From Desulfitobacterium sp038181555 (GTDB lineage Bacteria; Bacillota; Desulfitobacteriia; Desulfitobacteriales; Desulfitobacteriaceae), in NCBI RefSeq assembly GCF_038181555.1, contig NZ_JBBWUA010000007.1:62001-126000 (forward strand): a DNA stretch of 64,000 nt, read 5' to 3'. The notes beneath the pieces were generated by a model, which searched no databases, was not told where the DNA came from, and saw only the letters and a program-made list of their open reading frames with translations. This document shows positions 9,236 to 17,881 of the stretch, piece after piece. The translations under genes and the position numbers were made by a program. Numbering within the stretch: the stretch's first letter is position 1; each line of letters begins with the position of its first letter.

Positions 9236-10297
9236 ATGTATAAGAGTTTTAAACTGATAAGGCTTATAGCTCTTCTTATGGTAATCTCATTATTTCTTTC
9301 CGGTTGCTATAAACCTTATCAGCCTTATGATCCCGATGAGGATGACTATGATGAACACGCTCCGATTATCTTTCTTATTGACGATGAACCCTATGAGAAG
9401 AAGAATGACGATGTCATTTCAGACAAAGAGGTTAATAAATCGTATACAGTTTATGTAACGATTATCAATAATGGCGGTAGGGCTAAAAATCACACTGCTA
9501 AAGATGTGAAGCTGTTTTTGGTTGATGAGACGCGTAGTATTACTATTGAAGTCGGTGAAAAAGATATCACTAGAGATGGCTATACTACATTTTCCAATCT
9601 TTCCTATGGCGAACAGGCAAGAGTCCATCTCGCAGTAGAGGGGACAATAAAAAAGCAGAACAAGCAGTACTATGTCAAAGCTCGCTCTAACTCATTTAAT
9701 ATCGGCGATCCCACTGCTTCAACCATCGAGTCACTCAGTGTGACTCCGATCAGCACAACGATTAAGGTTGGCGAAACAGTCAGCTATCGGGCTACGGCAA
9801 AATATAAGAATAGGTCCTCGGCAGTTGATGTCACGGATCAAGTAAGATGGTTAAGTGAGGTTCCCAGCAAGGCGACTATGACAGGCAACCAAGCCATAGG
9901 CGTCGGCATTGGCACAACCAAAATCATTGCGTCCCTTGAAGATAAAATCGCAGAGGCAACCTTGGTCGTTATGGCACCCGCGTCTCTTAATCGTATCGAG
10001 ATAACACCAACGGGTGCCGAAGTTTTGATTGGCCAAGACAAGCCTTTCTATGCCTACGGAATATATGCCAACAATCAAAGAATCAATATCACCAGCGAAG
10101 TCACTTGGTCCAGTACTGCTACCGACATTGCCACTATTGCTTCAAGTGGAGTTGCAACGGGTAAGGGCGCAGGAATGACCACGATTGCAGCTACATTGCA
10201 GGGTAAGTCGGCCAGCACGAGCCTCACAGTCAAAGAACCACCGGTTCTTATACCGGATGATCAAAGGTTAATCTGGGAAAAAGAGGTTGTCAATTAA
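9236..10297 (+). CDS. Lipoprotein with Big-type (Ig-like) domains in the pilus operon
   Basis: A 353-residue secreted lipoprotein. The signal peptide ends in the lipobox LSGC near residue 22, followed by a Pro/Tyr/Asp-rich stretch. The middle part looks like a CARDB-type beta domain (about residues 45-140). Two bacterial Ig-like Big2 repeats follow, from about 145 and 240, each with the typical DVTDQVRW / NITSEVTWSS and GVATGKGAGMTTIAATL patterns. The ATG at 9236 follows GGGAGG at 9224-9229. Sitting between the CBM-bearing pilin and pilM, it may be a surface partner of the pilus; that role is inferred. Confidence 0.8.
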   Translation: MYKSFKLIRLIALLMVISLFLSGCYKPYQPYDPDEDDYDEHAPIIFLIDDEPYEKKNDDVISDKEVNKSYTVYVTIINNGGRAKNHTAKDVKLFLVDETRSITIEVGEKDITRDGYTTFSNLSYGEQARVHLAVEGTIKKQNKQYYVKARSNSFNIGDPTASTIESLSVTPISTTIKVGETVSYRATAKYKNRSSAVDVTDQVRWLSEVPSKATMTGNQAIGVGIGTTKIIASLEDKIAEATLVVMAPASLNRIEITPTGAEVLIGQDKPFYAYGIYANNQRINITSEVTWSSTATDIATIASSGVATGKGAGMTTIAATLQGKSASTSLTVKEPPVLIPDDQRLIWEKEVVN

Positions 10298-10318
10298 GGA
10301 ATCTCAAGAAGGAGATAG

Positions 10319-11467
10319 ATGGTGTTTATTAAAAAGAAGTGGGTTGCAGTCATTAACGAGAATCGCTGGATCGTTGCCAAGATTTCTCGTCATAAAAAGA
10401 AGCTAACTGTTTATCACATGGCAGAGTTAAACAGAAGCGAGCTTATACCAGCTGAGGATAAGCCTGTCGCAATTGTGGAGAATCAGGATGGCACCGCGGT
10501 GGTCGAGAAAGCTCTTGGGGATTTGCAGGCTCAGGCTCTAAAGAGCTGGCTAAAGTGCAATAAGGTCCAGCTGAAAAAACTGGGAATTACGTTTTCTTGC
10601 TCAGGGGTTATTACCCGGATGGTAACGCTCCCTGATTTGTCCAATAAGGATTTGGAAAAGTTATTAACCGAGCAAGTCGATCAATATTTTACAGTGAATA
10701 TTTCCGATTACATTGTTGATTACCGCATTTTGGAGAAAGTTCAGGAAGAAGGGCAAAAACGACTGCGGGTTCTTCTCGTAGCCATTCCCCTACTTGAATG
10801 GGAAAAACAATGGAAGCTATGGGATAGTATTGGCTTTGCTCCTAAGGTCACTGATTTTTCGGCGGAGTGCCTAGGTCGTTTGTATCGGTACTTGTCCGGA
10901 TGGGAAGAAAAGAAAAATCAAGCACCGGTATTGGATTTAGCGATTGTTGATCTCGGAACAGACCGGGTGGAGTTTGTGCTCATGGAGCACGGTGTCTTTT
11001 TTCTTTATTCCGATATGGAGATTTCCCTCGGTGGCGTGAATGAGCCAGACGAATCAGAGGAGTTGGCATTAGTTAGCGAGTTAAGCGAGACTGCTGAGCT
11101 AAACGAACTAGGAATATCGAACGAATCAATTGATTCAATTGAACCAAACGAGTCAATAGACGCATCTGAGACGGTAGCTCAAAATGAATTAGAGGAAAGA
11201 TTATCACCGGTATTCAATACTCTCACCGATTTCTTGAATTTCTTCGCATCCCGCCACTATGGAAAATCCGTGGACAAGATTTATATCACAGGCGAATGCG
11301 CGGATTATAAGAACCTGGAAGAGCTTTTTGAAAAGAATATGGGCATTCAGTCCAAAGTGGGATTCCCCGAGGATTGGAAACCGAAATTTACGTCGAAATC
11401 TAGTAATTTTGCGGATCGATGGATGAAATACGGAAGTTTATTTGGACTGGCAACTCGGGAGGATTAA
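10319..11467 (+). CDS. pilM: Type IV pilus alignment protein PilM
   Basis: A 382-residue cytoplasmic protein of the actin-like PilM family, which binds the PilN N-terminus and links the motor to the envelope complex. The SCSGVITRMVTLPDLSNKDLEKLLTEQVDQYF region and the later VDLGTDRVEFVLM segment fit the ATPase-like fold. Residues about 240-295 are an acidic Ser/Glu/Asn-rich insertion with short repeats, unusual for the family. AAGGAG precedes the ATG. The gene abuts pilN with no gap. Confidence 0.85.
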   Translation: MVFIKKKWVAVINENRWIVAKISRHKKKLTVYHMAELNRSELIPAEDKPVAIVENQDGTAVVEKALGDLQAQALKSWLKCNKVQLKKLGITFSCSGVITRMVTLPDLSNKDLEKLLTEQVDQYFTVNISDYIVDYRILEKVQEEGQKRLRVLLVAIPLLEWEKQWKLWDSIGFAPKVTDFSAECLGRLYRYLSGWEEKKNQAPVLDLAIVDLGTDRVEFVLMEHGVFFLYSDMEISLGGVNEPDESEELALVSELSETAELNELGISNESIDSIEPNESIDASETVAQNELEERLSPVFNTLTDFLNFFASRHYGKSVDKIYITGECADYKNLEELFEKNMGIQSKVGFPEDWKPKFTSKSSNFADRWMKYGSLFGLATRED

Positions 11468-12013
11468 ATGCAGGACAGACGACAATTAAATTTCGCTCAG
11501 AGATGGCGAGAGAAGCAGAAGGAACCCCTCAAGGCAGCCAGACGAAAATCTAGGCGTATCATGGCTGGATTAGGGGTGGGGATGGTTGTAGCAGCTCTTG
11601 GCAGTATGCCTTGGCTCTATGAGTATCGCATAGCGTTGGAAGCAGATCTTCTGAATCAAAAAATTGCTTCCTTACAAGATATCGATACACAAGTCTATAA
11701 GCTAGAAGCCCTTAAGAATCGGTTAGACGCTCAAGAACAGATCCTTGGGCTGATCACCGAGGGCCGCAAGAATCCTAGTGAGGTACTGAATCGACTCCAA
11801 CAACAGCTACCCACCGGTGCTACCTTGGTAAGTTTTACGATGGATAAGGATGATTCCTTCAAGGCATCCATAACCTTTTCTTCACCGGTGGATGCAGCAA
11901 ATTTTTGGTCGGGAATGATGGGTTCCGATTATTTCGAGACGAAAGATCTTGATACTCTATCTCTGGAAGATAAAGAACAGACCATTGATATGGAATTTAA
12001 ATTTAAGCAATAG
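11468..12013 (+). CDS. pilN: Type IV pilus assembly protein PilN
   Basis: A 181-residue bitopic membrane protein. The cytoplasmic N-terminus RRQLNFAQRW resembles the PilM-binding motif of PilN, which normally has an Ile/Leu-Asn-Leu/Phe core. One membrane helix lies near residues 33-50, then a coiled coil and a small ferredoxin-like domain. It starts directly after the pilM stop and precedes pilO by 40 bases, the standard PilM-N-O order. Confidence 0.85.
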   Translation: MQDRRQLNFAQRWREKQKEPLKAARRKSRRIMAGLGVGMVVAALGSMPWLYEYRIALEADLLNQKIASLQDIDTQVYKLEALKNRLDAQEQILGLITEGRKNPSEVLNRLQQQLPTGATLVSFTMDKDDSFKASITFSSPVDAANFWSGMMGSDYFETKDLDTLSLEDKEQTIDMEFKFKQ

Positions 12014-12053
12014 GCGCTAAAGTACGCAAAGAAACCCTGGAAGTGAGAAAAGC

Positions 12054-12620
12054 ATGAGCAAAGAGACTAGACAGCTTATTTTACTCTTGATCCTAATTAC
12101 TATAGGTCTGGCCTATGGGTATTATTCGTATCTGTTTGCACCTAAATGGACGGAGATTCAAGAGCTGCAACGATTTGTAGACGAAAGGCAAAGCCGGTAT
12201 ACTACCTTGCTGGGATATAGGGAGAAAAGCTCCTCTCTTGAATGGGAAGTTGCCCAACGTGAGAAAGAGTATAATAATCTAAGAGATCAGATTCCGCAAA
12301 TGATAGATAAGCCGGAGTTAGTGGTCGATCTATATACTTTTGCCAAGATCAATCAGGTTCAGCCCCAAACTGTAACCTTTGAAAGTCTTGAAACCATGGA
12401 TACCTATGTTACCCAGTCCCTGACATTTACTTGTCTAGGCACCCAACAAGGTATAATCAACATGATAAATGATATCCAACGTTCGGAAGGGCAACGCTTC
12501 AATTTGGAGAGATTGAATTTTACCAACGACAAGGGGATACTTCATGGCGAGATTCACTTGATTGCTTATGCTAGTAGGGTCGGTGAAGAGCCTCAAGCAA
12601 AAAATGCCCAGAGCAGATAA
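12054..12620 (+). CDS. pilO: Type IV pilus assembly protein PilO
   Basis: A 188-residue bitopic membrane protein with one N-terminal helix (about residues 6-24), a coiled coil (residues about 30-75) and a small alpha/beta domain. This is the PilO layout, which pairs with PilN outside the membrane. It is the last gene of locus 1 and is followed by a strong terminator. No pilP or pilQ follows. Confidence 0.85.
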   Translation: MSKETRQLILLLILITIGLAYGYYSYLFAPKWTEIQELQRFVDERQSRYTTLLGYREKSSSLEWEVAQREKEYNNLRDQIPQMIDKPELVVDLYTFAKINQVQPQTVTFESLETMDTYVTQSLTFTCLGTQQGIINMINDIQRSEGQRFNLERLNFTNDKGILHGEIHLIAYASRVGEEPQAKNAQSR

Positions 12621-12640
12621 CAAGGTAGTGAATACTATTT

Positions 12641-12666
12641 AACCTCAGCAATGCTGAGGTTTTTTT
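12641..12666 (+). terminator. Terminator of pilus locus 1
   Basis: A 9-10 bp stem (AACCTCAGC / GCTGAGGTT) with a tiny loop followed by TTTTTT, 20 bases after the pilO stop. Confidence 0.9.
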
Positions 12667-12758
12667 CGCTAAAAACACAATGGAATTGATGGGTCAAGCA
12701 GAAATTGGCCTTCTTTTGCATAGGTATTAAAACAGGGCGCGAAAGGAGTGGCTTAAAT

Positions 12759-13511
12759 ATGTTGACCGAAATCCTTGTTGTTAGTGTTGCCTTAACGGTC
12801 TTGAAGGGTGTTACCCTTCTTGTCTCTTATATTAACAATAATGCTTTCCCGCAACCTCTCAATGAGAAGGATGAAGCCCATTATTTACAGATACTAAGGG
12901 CAAGCAAAAACCCAGAGGTTACCACAAAGGACCTAACAAAAGCAGAGTATGCTCGTAATAAGCTTGTGGAGCATAATCTGCGCTTGGTAGCTCATTTAGT
13001 GAAAAAATTTGATGGGACAGGGGAAGATAGCGATGACCTGATCTCCATTGGCACTATTGGGCTGATTAAAGGAATAGACACCTTTGATTCGGGGAAAGGA
13101 ACAAAGCTAGCCACCTATGCAGCTCGCTGCATCGAAAATGAGATTCTTATGCATTTGCGTTCGCTGAAGAAGTCCCGAGGAGAAGTCTCCATTTATGATC
13201 CTATCGGGGTGGATAAAGAAGGTAATGAAATTTCCTTGATGGATGTTCTGGCCTTCGAGGGTGAAGCAATCTCGGACCGTATTGAAAGTGAATTTGAGCA
13301 ACGGGTGCTTTTAGATAAAGTAAAGAACTTAACCCGAAGAGAACGGCTCGTTCTGCAATTACGCTATGGCTTGATGAACAGCCCACGACGAACACAGAGG
13401 GAAATTGCGAAGACCTTGGGAATATCACGTTCCTATGTCTCGCGTATTGAGAAGAAGGCAATCCAAAAGCTAATGGAACAGATGGAAGATCATGATCCGA
13501 GAAAATCATAA
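12759..13511 (+). CDS. sigK: Sporulation sigma factor SigK (pro-sigma K)
   Basis: A 250-residue sigma-70 family protein for late mother-cell transcription. It begins with a hydrophobic pro-sequence (ILVVSVALTVLKGVTLLVSYI) followed by NNAFPQPL, as in Bacillus pro-sigma K, which is processed by SpoIVFB. Region 2 (HNLRLVAHLVKKF, DLISIGTIGLIKGIDTF) and region 4 (RRERLVLQLRYGL, ISRSYVSRIEKKA) are intact. The gene is continuous, with no skin-type interruption. The ATG at 12759 follows AAGGAG at 12743-12748. Confidence 0.93.
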   Translation: MLTEILVVSVALTVLKGVTLLVSYINNNAFPQPLNEKDEAHYLQILRASKNPEVTTKDLTKAEYARNKLVEHNLRLVAHLVKKFDGTGEDSDDLISIGTIGLIKGIDTFDSGKGTKLATYAARCIENEILMHLRSLKKSRGEVSIYDPIGVDKEGNEISLMDVLAFEGEAISDRIESEFEQRVLLDKVKNLTRRERLVLQLRYGLMNSPRRTQREIAKTLGISRSYVSRIEKKAIQKLMEQMEDHDPRKS

Positions 13512-13522
13512 GGTGTAGATGC

Positions 13523-13566
13523 TAAAGCACAGCCCATAGAAGATATCTTCTGTGAGCTGTGCTTTA
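13523..13566 (+). terminator. Probable terminator hairpin after sigK
   Basis: An 11-bp perfect outer stem (TAAAGCACAGC / GCTGTGCTTTA) encloses an inner AGAAGATATCTTCT palindrome, just after the sigK stop. The T tail is short, so it may be a weak or bidirectional terminator. Confidence 0.6.
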
Positions 13567-13597
13567 TGCTGCGTAGTTTTAATGAATATTATAAGTG

Positions 13598-13657
13598 AAT
13601 CACGATGTACTTGCCAGATGTATGTGAATATTATATAGTAATGTAATAAATCACGAT
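13598..13657 (+). promoter_or_regulatory. Promoter of the Lrp gene flanked by direct repeats
   Basis: A promoter with -35 TTGCCA (13611-13616), a 17-base spacer and -10 TATAGT (13634-13639). The 9-mer AATCACGAT occurs at 13598-13606 and again at 13649-13657, on either side of the promoter, 51 bases apart. Repeats placed this way are candidates for autoregulatory Lrp sites. Confidence 0.6.
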
Positions 13658-13695
13658 ATTTAATTTTGTTAAATTTGCTAAAAGGAGAATTTTTG

Positions 13696-14178
13696 ATGGA
13701 TATTACCCTGGATGCTTTTGATAAAGCGATTATTAATGCTTTGCAGGAGGACTCGTCGATTTCCAATTTAGAATTATCAAAGATGATTGGCTTATCACCC
13801 TCAGCCTGTTTAGCCCGGACAAAGAATCTGAAAGAACAAGGGGTTATTCAGCACTACACAGTATTTGTTGATGAGAAGAGAATAGGCATTGAATTAATTG
13901 CCTTTACCATGGTAAATCTTTCGCCGTTAAATCGGGAAATAGCTAATAATTTCTTGGCAACCATCAACGAAATACCGAATGTTTTGGAGTGTTATACTGT
14001 GACAGGTAGCCGTGATTTTCTCTTAAAAGTCGTCGCTAAGGATATTTCATCCTTTCGAGACTTTATTATCGACACGATTATGGCGATACCGGGTGTCGAC
14101 AAGGTAGAAACGAATATTGTCATGAATACCGATAAACGTACTTTGACCATACCCCTAGACCTCGATCAAGGAAGTTAA
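13696..14178 (+). CDS. Lrp/AsnC family transcriptional regulator (AzlB-like)
   Basis: A 160-residue regulator. The N-terminal helix-turn-helix (about residues 8-55) contains LDAFDKAIINALQEDSSISNLELSKMIGLSPSACLARTK. The C-terminal RAM/AsnC ligand domain (about 65-150) contains the VLECYTVTGSRDFLLKV motif that binds amino acids. It sits directly upstream of azlCD, as azlB does in Bacillus, so it probably controls branched-chain amino acid export. The ATG at 13696 has AAAGGAG 9 bases upstream. Confidence 0.88.
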   Translation: MDITLDAFDKAIINALQEDSSISNLELSKMIGLSPSACLARTKNLKEQGVIQHYTVFVDEKRIGIELIAFTMVNLSPLNREIANNFLATINEIPNVLECYTVTGSRDFLLKVVAKDISSFRDFIIDTIMAIPGVDKVETNIVMNTDKRTLTIPLDLDQGS

Positions 14179-14224
14179 TGACAAGTGCACGAAAAGAACA
14201 GAGAAGATGAGGAGAATAATCTAT

Positions 14225-14953
14225 ATGCAGGAAAAAACAAAAGCCCTGAAAGCGGCATTTCCCTATACTTTGCCTGTGATGACAGGCTATCTGTTTCTTG
14301 GCATGGCCTTTGGTATACTTCTCAACAGTAAGGGTTATCATTTTGGCTGGGCCTTACTCATGAGTGTTTTTATCTATGCCGGGTCCATGCAATATGTTGC
14401 TATTAATTTACTCACCATCGCCTTTAATCCCTTGAATGCATTTATCATGACTTTGATGGTTAATGCCAGACATCTATTTTATGGACTTTCTCTTTTAGGA
14501 AAATTCGGGGAGGGCGGCAGTAAGAAACCCTACCTGATGTTTGGCCTTACGGATGAGACCTTTTCCATACTCTGTGCAACGAATCCTCCCCCGGGTGTGG
14601 ATCGAGGCTGGTTTATGTTCTTCATTACCCTACTCAATCAGAGTTACTGGGTTATGGCCTGTGCACTGGGTGGGATTTTGGGTTCTTTAGTTTCCTTTAA
14701 TACTAAAGGAATTGATTTTGTCATGACAGCCTTATTTGTGGTTATCTTTCTTGAACAGTGGAAATCCCAGAAGCAGCATGCGCCTGCGCTGATTGGTCTT
14801 GGCGCGTCTGTATTTTGCTTATTAGTGTTTGGCCCGGTGAATTTTATTATCCCGTCCATGATCCTGATCATTTTGGTGTTTACCCTATTGAGGAGACCTA
14901 TAGAAAACTTAACTAACCTGGAAACTATCGATAAACTCGAAGAGGTAAGTTGA
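14225..14953 (+). CDS. azlC: Branched-chain amino acid exporter large subunit AzlC
   Basis: A 242-residue polytopic membrane protein of the AzlC family, which pairs with AzlD to export branched-chain amino acids and analogues. Family motifs seen are MTGYLFLGMAFGILL, FIYAGSMQYVAINLL and VNARHLFYGLS. The ATG at 14225 follows GAGGAG at 14209-14214; an upstream ATG at 14207 is less well placed. azlD starts 27 bases after its stop. Confidence 0.92.
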   Translation: MQEKTKALKAAFPYTLPVMTGYLFLGMAFGILLNSKGYHFGWALLMSVFIYAGSMQYVAINLLTIAFNPLNAFIMTLMVNARHLFYGLSLLGKFGEGGSKKPYLMFGLTDETFSILCATNPPPGVDRGWFMFFITLLNQSYWVMACALGGILGSLVSFNTKGIDFVMTALFVVIFLEQWKSQKQHAPALIGLGASVFCLLVFGPVNFIIPSMILIILVFTLLRRPIENLTNLETIDKLEEVS

Positions 14954-14980
14954 ACATAACCAACGAATGGAGGAGAAGGC

Positions 14981-15316
14981 ATGATTTTGTCTGCGCAACA
15001 ATCATTGATTATTATCGCTATCATCGCTTTAGGGACTTTTCTAACTCGAGCGCTACCCTTTCTACTTTTCCCGTCGAACCGAGCAACCCCGCCGTTTATC
15101 CTCTATTTGGGGAATGTGATTCCATTTGCGGCTATTGCCATGTTGATTGTGTACTGTTTAAAAAATGTATCCCTCCTGGCTGCCCCTTATGGGCTTCCCG
15201 AAGGGATAGCAATTGCTTTTATCGTTGTCATTCATTTATGGAAAAAGAATGTACTTCTGAGTATCGGGGGAGGAACAGTGCTTTATATGGCGCTAGTGCA
15301 ATTCGTGTTTGCCTGA
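14981..15316 (+). CDS. azlD: Branched-chain amino acid exporter small subunit AzlD
   Basis: A 111-residue membrane protein with about four hydrophobic helices and the AzlD pattern GTFLTRALPFLLFP near residues 18-31. It is the partner of AzlC. GGAGGAG lies 6-8 bases upstream of the ATG. Its last 34 bases overlap the 3' end of the opposite-strand psd gene, so the two coding regions converge and share sequence. Confidence 0.9.
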   Translation: MILSAQQSLIIIAIIALGTFLTRALPFLLFPSNRATPPFILYLGNVIPFAAIAMLIVYCLKNVSLLAAPYGLPEGIAIAFIVVIHLWKKNVLLSIGGGTVLYMALVQFVFA

Positions 15317-16194
15317 TTGCCAATTTTCTCGCCGAAGACAACATAAGTCTCGATGCCTAACTTTGTTTGTTCGATGATATCGGCATCGATTTTGATTTTA
15401 TTTTCTTCAAAGAAAAGAAGAACTGTTGAACCGCCGAATTTAAAGTACCCCTTTTCTGCGCCACGGGTCACCTTATGTTGAGGGGTATAAGTTTGGATAA
15501 TGGACCCGACAAAAGTAGCACCGACTTCGATATGGAGAATATCGCCAAAATGATCGGAATGGAAAATGCTCCATTCTCTTTTATTCTCGCAGAAGAGTTT
15601 TTGTACTCTTTGCAAAGCCATCGGATTCACAGAGTAATAAGCTCCTTTGATGCGGTGGGAAGGTTCACAGGAGCCACTATCGATAAAATGAAAGCGGTGA
15701 TAATCTGTGGGGCATAGGCGCAGAATTAAGCAAGTGCCCTTCCGATATTTCGAGGCAATAGCTGGGTTTTTGATGAGCTCCTTTAGACTATAGGTGATGC
15801 CTTTGACTTGAACCAAATTATCTAAATCGATATGCTCATAAGCTAGGAGCTTGCCGTCTCCTAAAGAGATCAGAGAGTCCACCTGAGGATCGATGTTTCG
15901 CGCAGAGGGCTTTAGTTTTCGGTAAAAGAAATCATTGAATGAGGAGAACTCCCTAAGATTTTTCTCGGCAATTGATAAATCCATATCAAATTTGTTGACG
16001 AAAGGATTAATTTTGCGTCGGCTGATGCGGCGGTCCAGATACCAACCATAAAAGCTGGAACACATCTTTTTCTTAACAACAGCTTCAAGTAGCTTCATTC
16101 CTACAGGGGACGAATAGGTCCACCGGATCATTTTTTCTCCTGCTACTTTCTCTATCTGATAGTTTTTTGTTTTGCGATCGTAGTATTTTATCAA
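15283..16194 (-). CDS. psd: Phosphatidylserine decarboxylase
   Basis: A 303-residue enzyme that decarboxylates phosphatidylserine to phosphatidylethanolamine. The C-terminal FKFGGSTVLLFFE motif holds the Gly-Ser where the proenzyme cuts itself to make the pyruvoyl group. The form is GGST rather than the LGST of E. coli, as in other clostridia. DYHRFHF provides the conserved His residues. The start is TTG at 16194, with AGGAG about 11 bases upstream on the minus strand. No pssA neighbour is seen. Confidence 0.9.
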   Translation of the reverse strand: MIKYYDRKTKNYQIEKVAGEKMIRWTYSSPVGMKLLEAVVKKKMCSSFYGWYLDRRISRRKINPFVNKFDMDLSIAEKNLREFSSFNDFFYRKLKPSARNIDPQVDSLISLGDGKLLAYEHIDLDNLVQVKGITYSLKELIKNPAIASKYRKGTCLILRLCPTDYHRFHFIDSGSCEPSHRIKGAYYSVNPMALQRVQKLFCENKREWSIFHSDHFGDILHIEVGATFVGSIIQTYTPQHKVTRGAEKGYFKFGGSTVLLFFEENKIKIDADIIEQTKLGIETYVVFGEKIGNQANTNCTSAI

Positions 16195-16297
16195 CTATTT
16201 TTCAACTCCTATAATGGCTATTTTATAATATTTTTTTCCATTCCACCAGAGCCAAATCTTTTACTTAGGCGAAAGATAATCTTTTCGCGTTTCACAG

Positions 16298-16343
16298 GGC
16301 AAGCCCTAATTGACTTGCCCAGAATCCGACACTAGGATATAAT
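16298..16343 (+). promoter_or_regulatory. Promoter with overlapping inverted repeat upstream of yqeG
   Basis: -35 TTGCCC (16315-16320), 17 bases, then -10 TATAAT (16338-16343). The -35 is covered by the right arm of an inverted repeat, GGGCAAG (16298-16304) and CTTGCCC (16314-16320), a possible repressor site. Confidence 0.5.
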
Positions 16344-16374
16344 AAGTAAAAAATGTCATGTCGGGGAGGAAAGT

Positions 16375-16905
16375 ATGTTTGATCTCTTCAGGCCGACTTT
16401 TCAAGCGGATTCATTAGACAGCATATCTATGGATGTACTAAAAAGGGATGGTATTCGCGGACTAATCTTAGATCTTGACAACACGATGACCCCCTGGAAT
16501 GACTTGGAAGTTGGACCCAAGGTGGAAGCATGGTTTAAAAAACTTCATGAAGCTGGAATCAAGGCGTGCGTGGTTTCTAATAATAAGCGTAAACAACGCG
16601 TAGCGGTTGTTGCCGATCGCTTAGGAATTCCTTTTGTGTATCGGGCCACCAAACCACGTCGTAAGGCTTTTCGCGCGGGAATGAATATCTTGGGTACCGG
16701 CACGACTGATACGGCTGTTATCGGAGATCAACTGTTTACAGATATCCTCGGCGGAAATCGGATGGGGCTTTACACCATATTGGTTCTGCCCATTAGCGAT
16801 CATGAATTTGTGGGTACCAAAGTATTACGCAGGATGGAACGAGTGTTGATCTGGTTCATGAAACGTTGGGATTCATCAGAGCCTCATAGTCCAAAAGTGC
16901 CTTGA
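16375..16905 (+). CDS. yqeG: YqeG family HAD-type phosphatase
   Basis: A 176-residue haloacid dehalogenase superfamily protein, subclass IIIA. The nucleophile motif ILDLDNTMTPW is near residues 34-44, the Ser/Thr motif lies in CVVSNNKRK, and the Lys and acidic motifs are in RATKPRRKAF and VIGDQLFTDILGGN. YqeG proteins are widespread in Firmicutes, and their substrate is not settled. In many genomes it precedes aroE, as here (120 bases downstream). Confidence 0.88.
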   Translation: MFDLFRPTFQADSLDSISMDVLKRDGIRGLILDLDNTMTPWNDLEVGPKVEAWFKKLHEAGIKACVVSNNKRKQRVAVVADRLGIPFVYRATKPRRKAFRAGMNILGTGTTDTAVIGDQLFTDILGGNRMGLYTILVLPISDHEFVGTKVLRRMERVLIWFMKRWDSSEPHSPKVP

Positions 16906-17025
16906 AAAGGAATTATATGACGAATGAACGATGACGGAATGGGAACACCATTCCGTTGTGCTTATCCATACTAGTGACCATGAGGAATTAGGTTTTCTAT
17001 AAGTACGAATATTGGGGGGATAGAC

Positions 17026-17853
17026 TTGGAGAAACATTTCGCAGTGATCGGGGACCCCATTGCCCATTCTCTATCTCCCATCATGCATCAAGCAGGATAT
17101 AAGGCAGCGGGGTATGAGGCAGATTATCAAAAGTTTGAAGTAAAGCCTGAGGCCCTAGGAGAAGCTGTACGAGGTCTTAAAGCTCTGGGATTTACAGGCT
17201 GGAATGTGACTGTTCCCCATAAAGAAGCTATCATCCCTTATCTGGATGAATTAACTGTGGAGGCTCAGCGGGCAGGTGCCGTGAACACGGTGAAGCTGAT
17301 GCATAATCGACTCTTGGGTCATAACACGGATGGGTCGGGCTTTATCCGTTCTCTTAAGGATCATCTGGAATTAGATAAAGGTAAGAAGATTGCAATCTTG
17401 GGAGCCGGTGGGGCAGCCAAAGGGATTGCTATGGCTCTGACCCCTTTTAACGTTCAACTAATGATCCTTAATCGCACCCCAGAGCGGGCAGCGGAACTGG
17501 CACAAAGAGTCTGTGAACAAGGTGGACAGGCCACTCAAGAAGCTTGGGGATGGGGAGAGTGGATAGCCCAAGCCGATTGCCTTATCCAAACGACCAGTAT
17601 TGGCTTGAAAAATGAACCCTACCCCTTTTCTCTTGAGGGCATACGCCCAGGTTGCCTAGTGGTGGATATTATCTTTAATCCTTGGGAAACTCCCTTTTTG
17701 AAGTCGGCTAAAACCATGGACTGCCAGGTTCTCAACGGAATCGATATGCTGCTTTATCAAGGGGTGAATGCATGGGAGTTTTGGTTTGAGGATCAGGCGC
17801 CAGTGGAAGCCATGAGAAGGGCTTTGTATGCAGCCTGCAAGCCAATCAGATAA
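17026..17853 (+). CDS. aroE: Shikimate dehydrogenase AroE
   Basis: A 275-residue NADP-dependent enzyme that reduces 3-dehydroshikimate to shikimate. The substrate site includes GDPIAHSLSPIMHQ, GWNVTVPHKE with the catalytic Lys, and NTDGSGF with the catalytic Asp. The nucleotide site is AILGAGGAAKGIA, and QGVNAWEFWF closes the enzyme. The start is TTG at 17026 after a strong GGGGGGA. It heads a shikimate operon containing aroC, aroK and aroB. Confidence 0.93.
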   Translation: MEKHFAVIGDPIAHSLSPIMHQAGYKAAGYEADYQKFEVKPEALGEAVRGLKALGFTGWNVTVPHKEAIIPYLDELTVEAQRAGAVNTVKLMHNRLLGHNTDGSGFIRSLKDHLELDKGKKIAILGAGGAAKGIAMALTPFNVQLMILNRTPERAAELAQRVCEQGGQATQEAWGWGEWIAQADCLIQTTSIGLKNEPYPFSLEGIRPGCLVVDIIFNPWETPFLKSAKTMDCQVLNGIDMLLYQGVNAWEFWFEDQAPVEAMRRALYAACKPIR

Positions 17854-17881
17854 AGCCTTGTGACTGAAGGAGAGAGTCGAG

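Noticed and set aside
12759..13511. Skin-type element in sigK
   Set aside because: The gene is continuous with all sigma regions intact.
14950..15360. Alternative frame overlapping azlD
   Set aside because: The frame of 14981-15316 encodes a clear AzlD protein; the alternative product resembles nothing and has no supporting ribosome-binding site.
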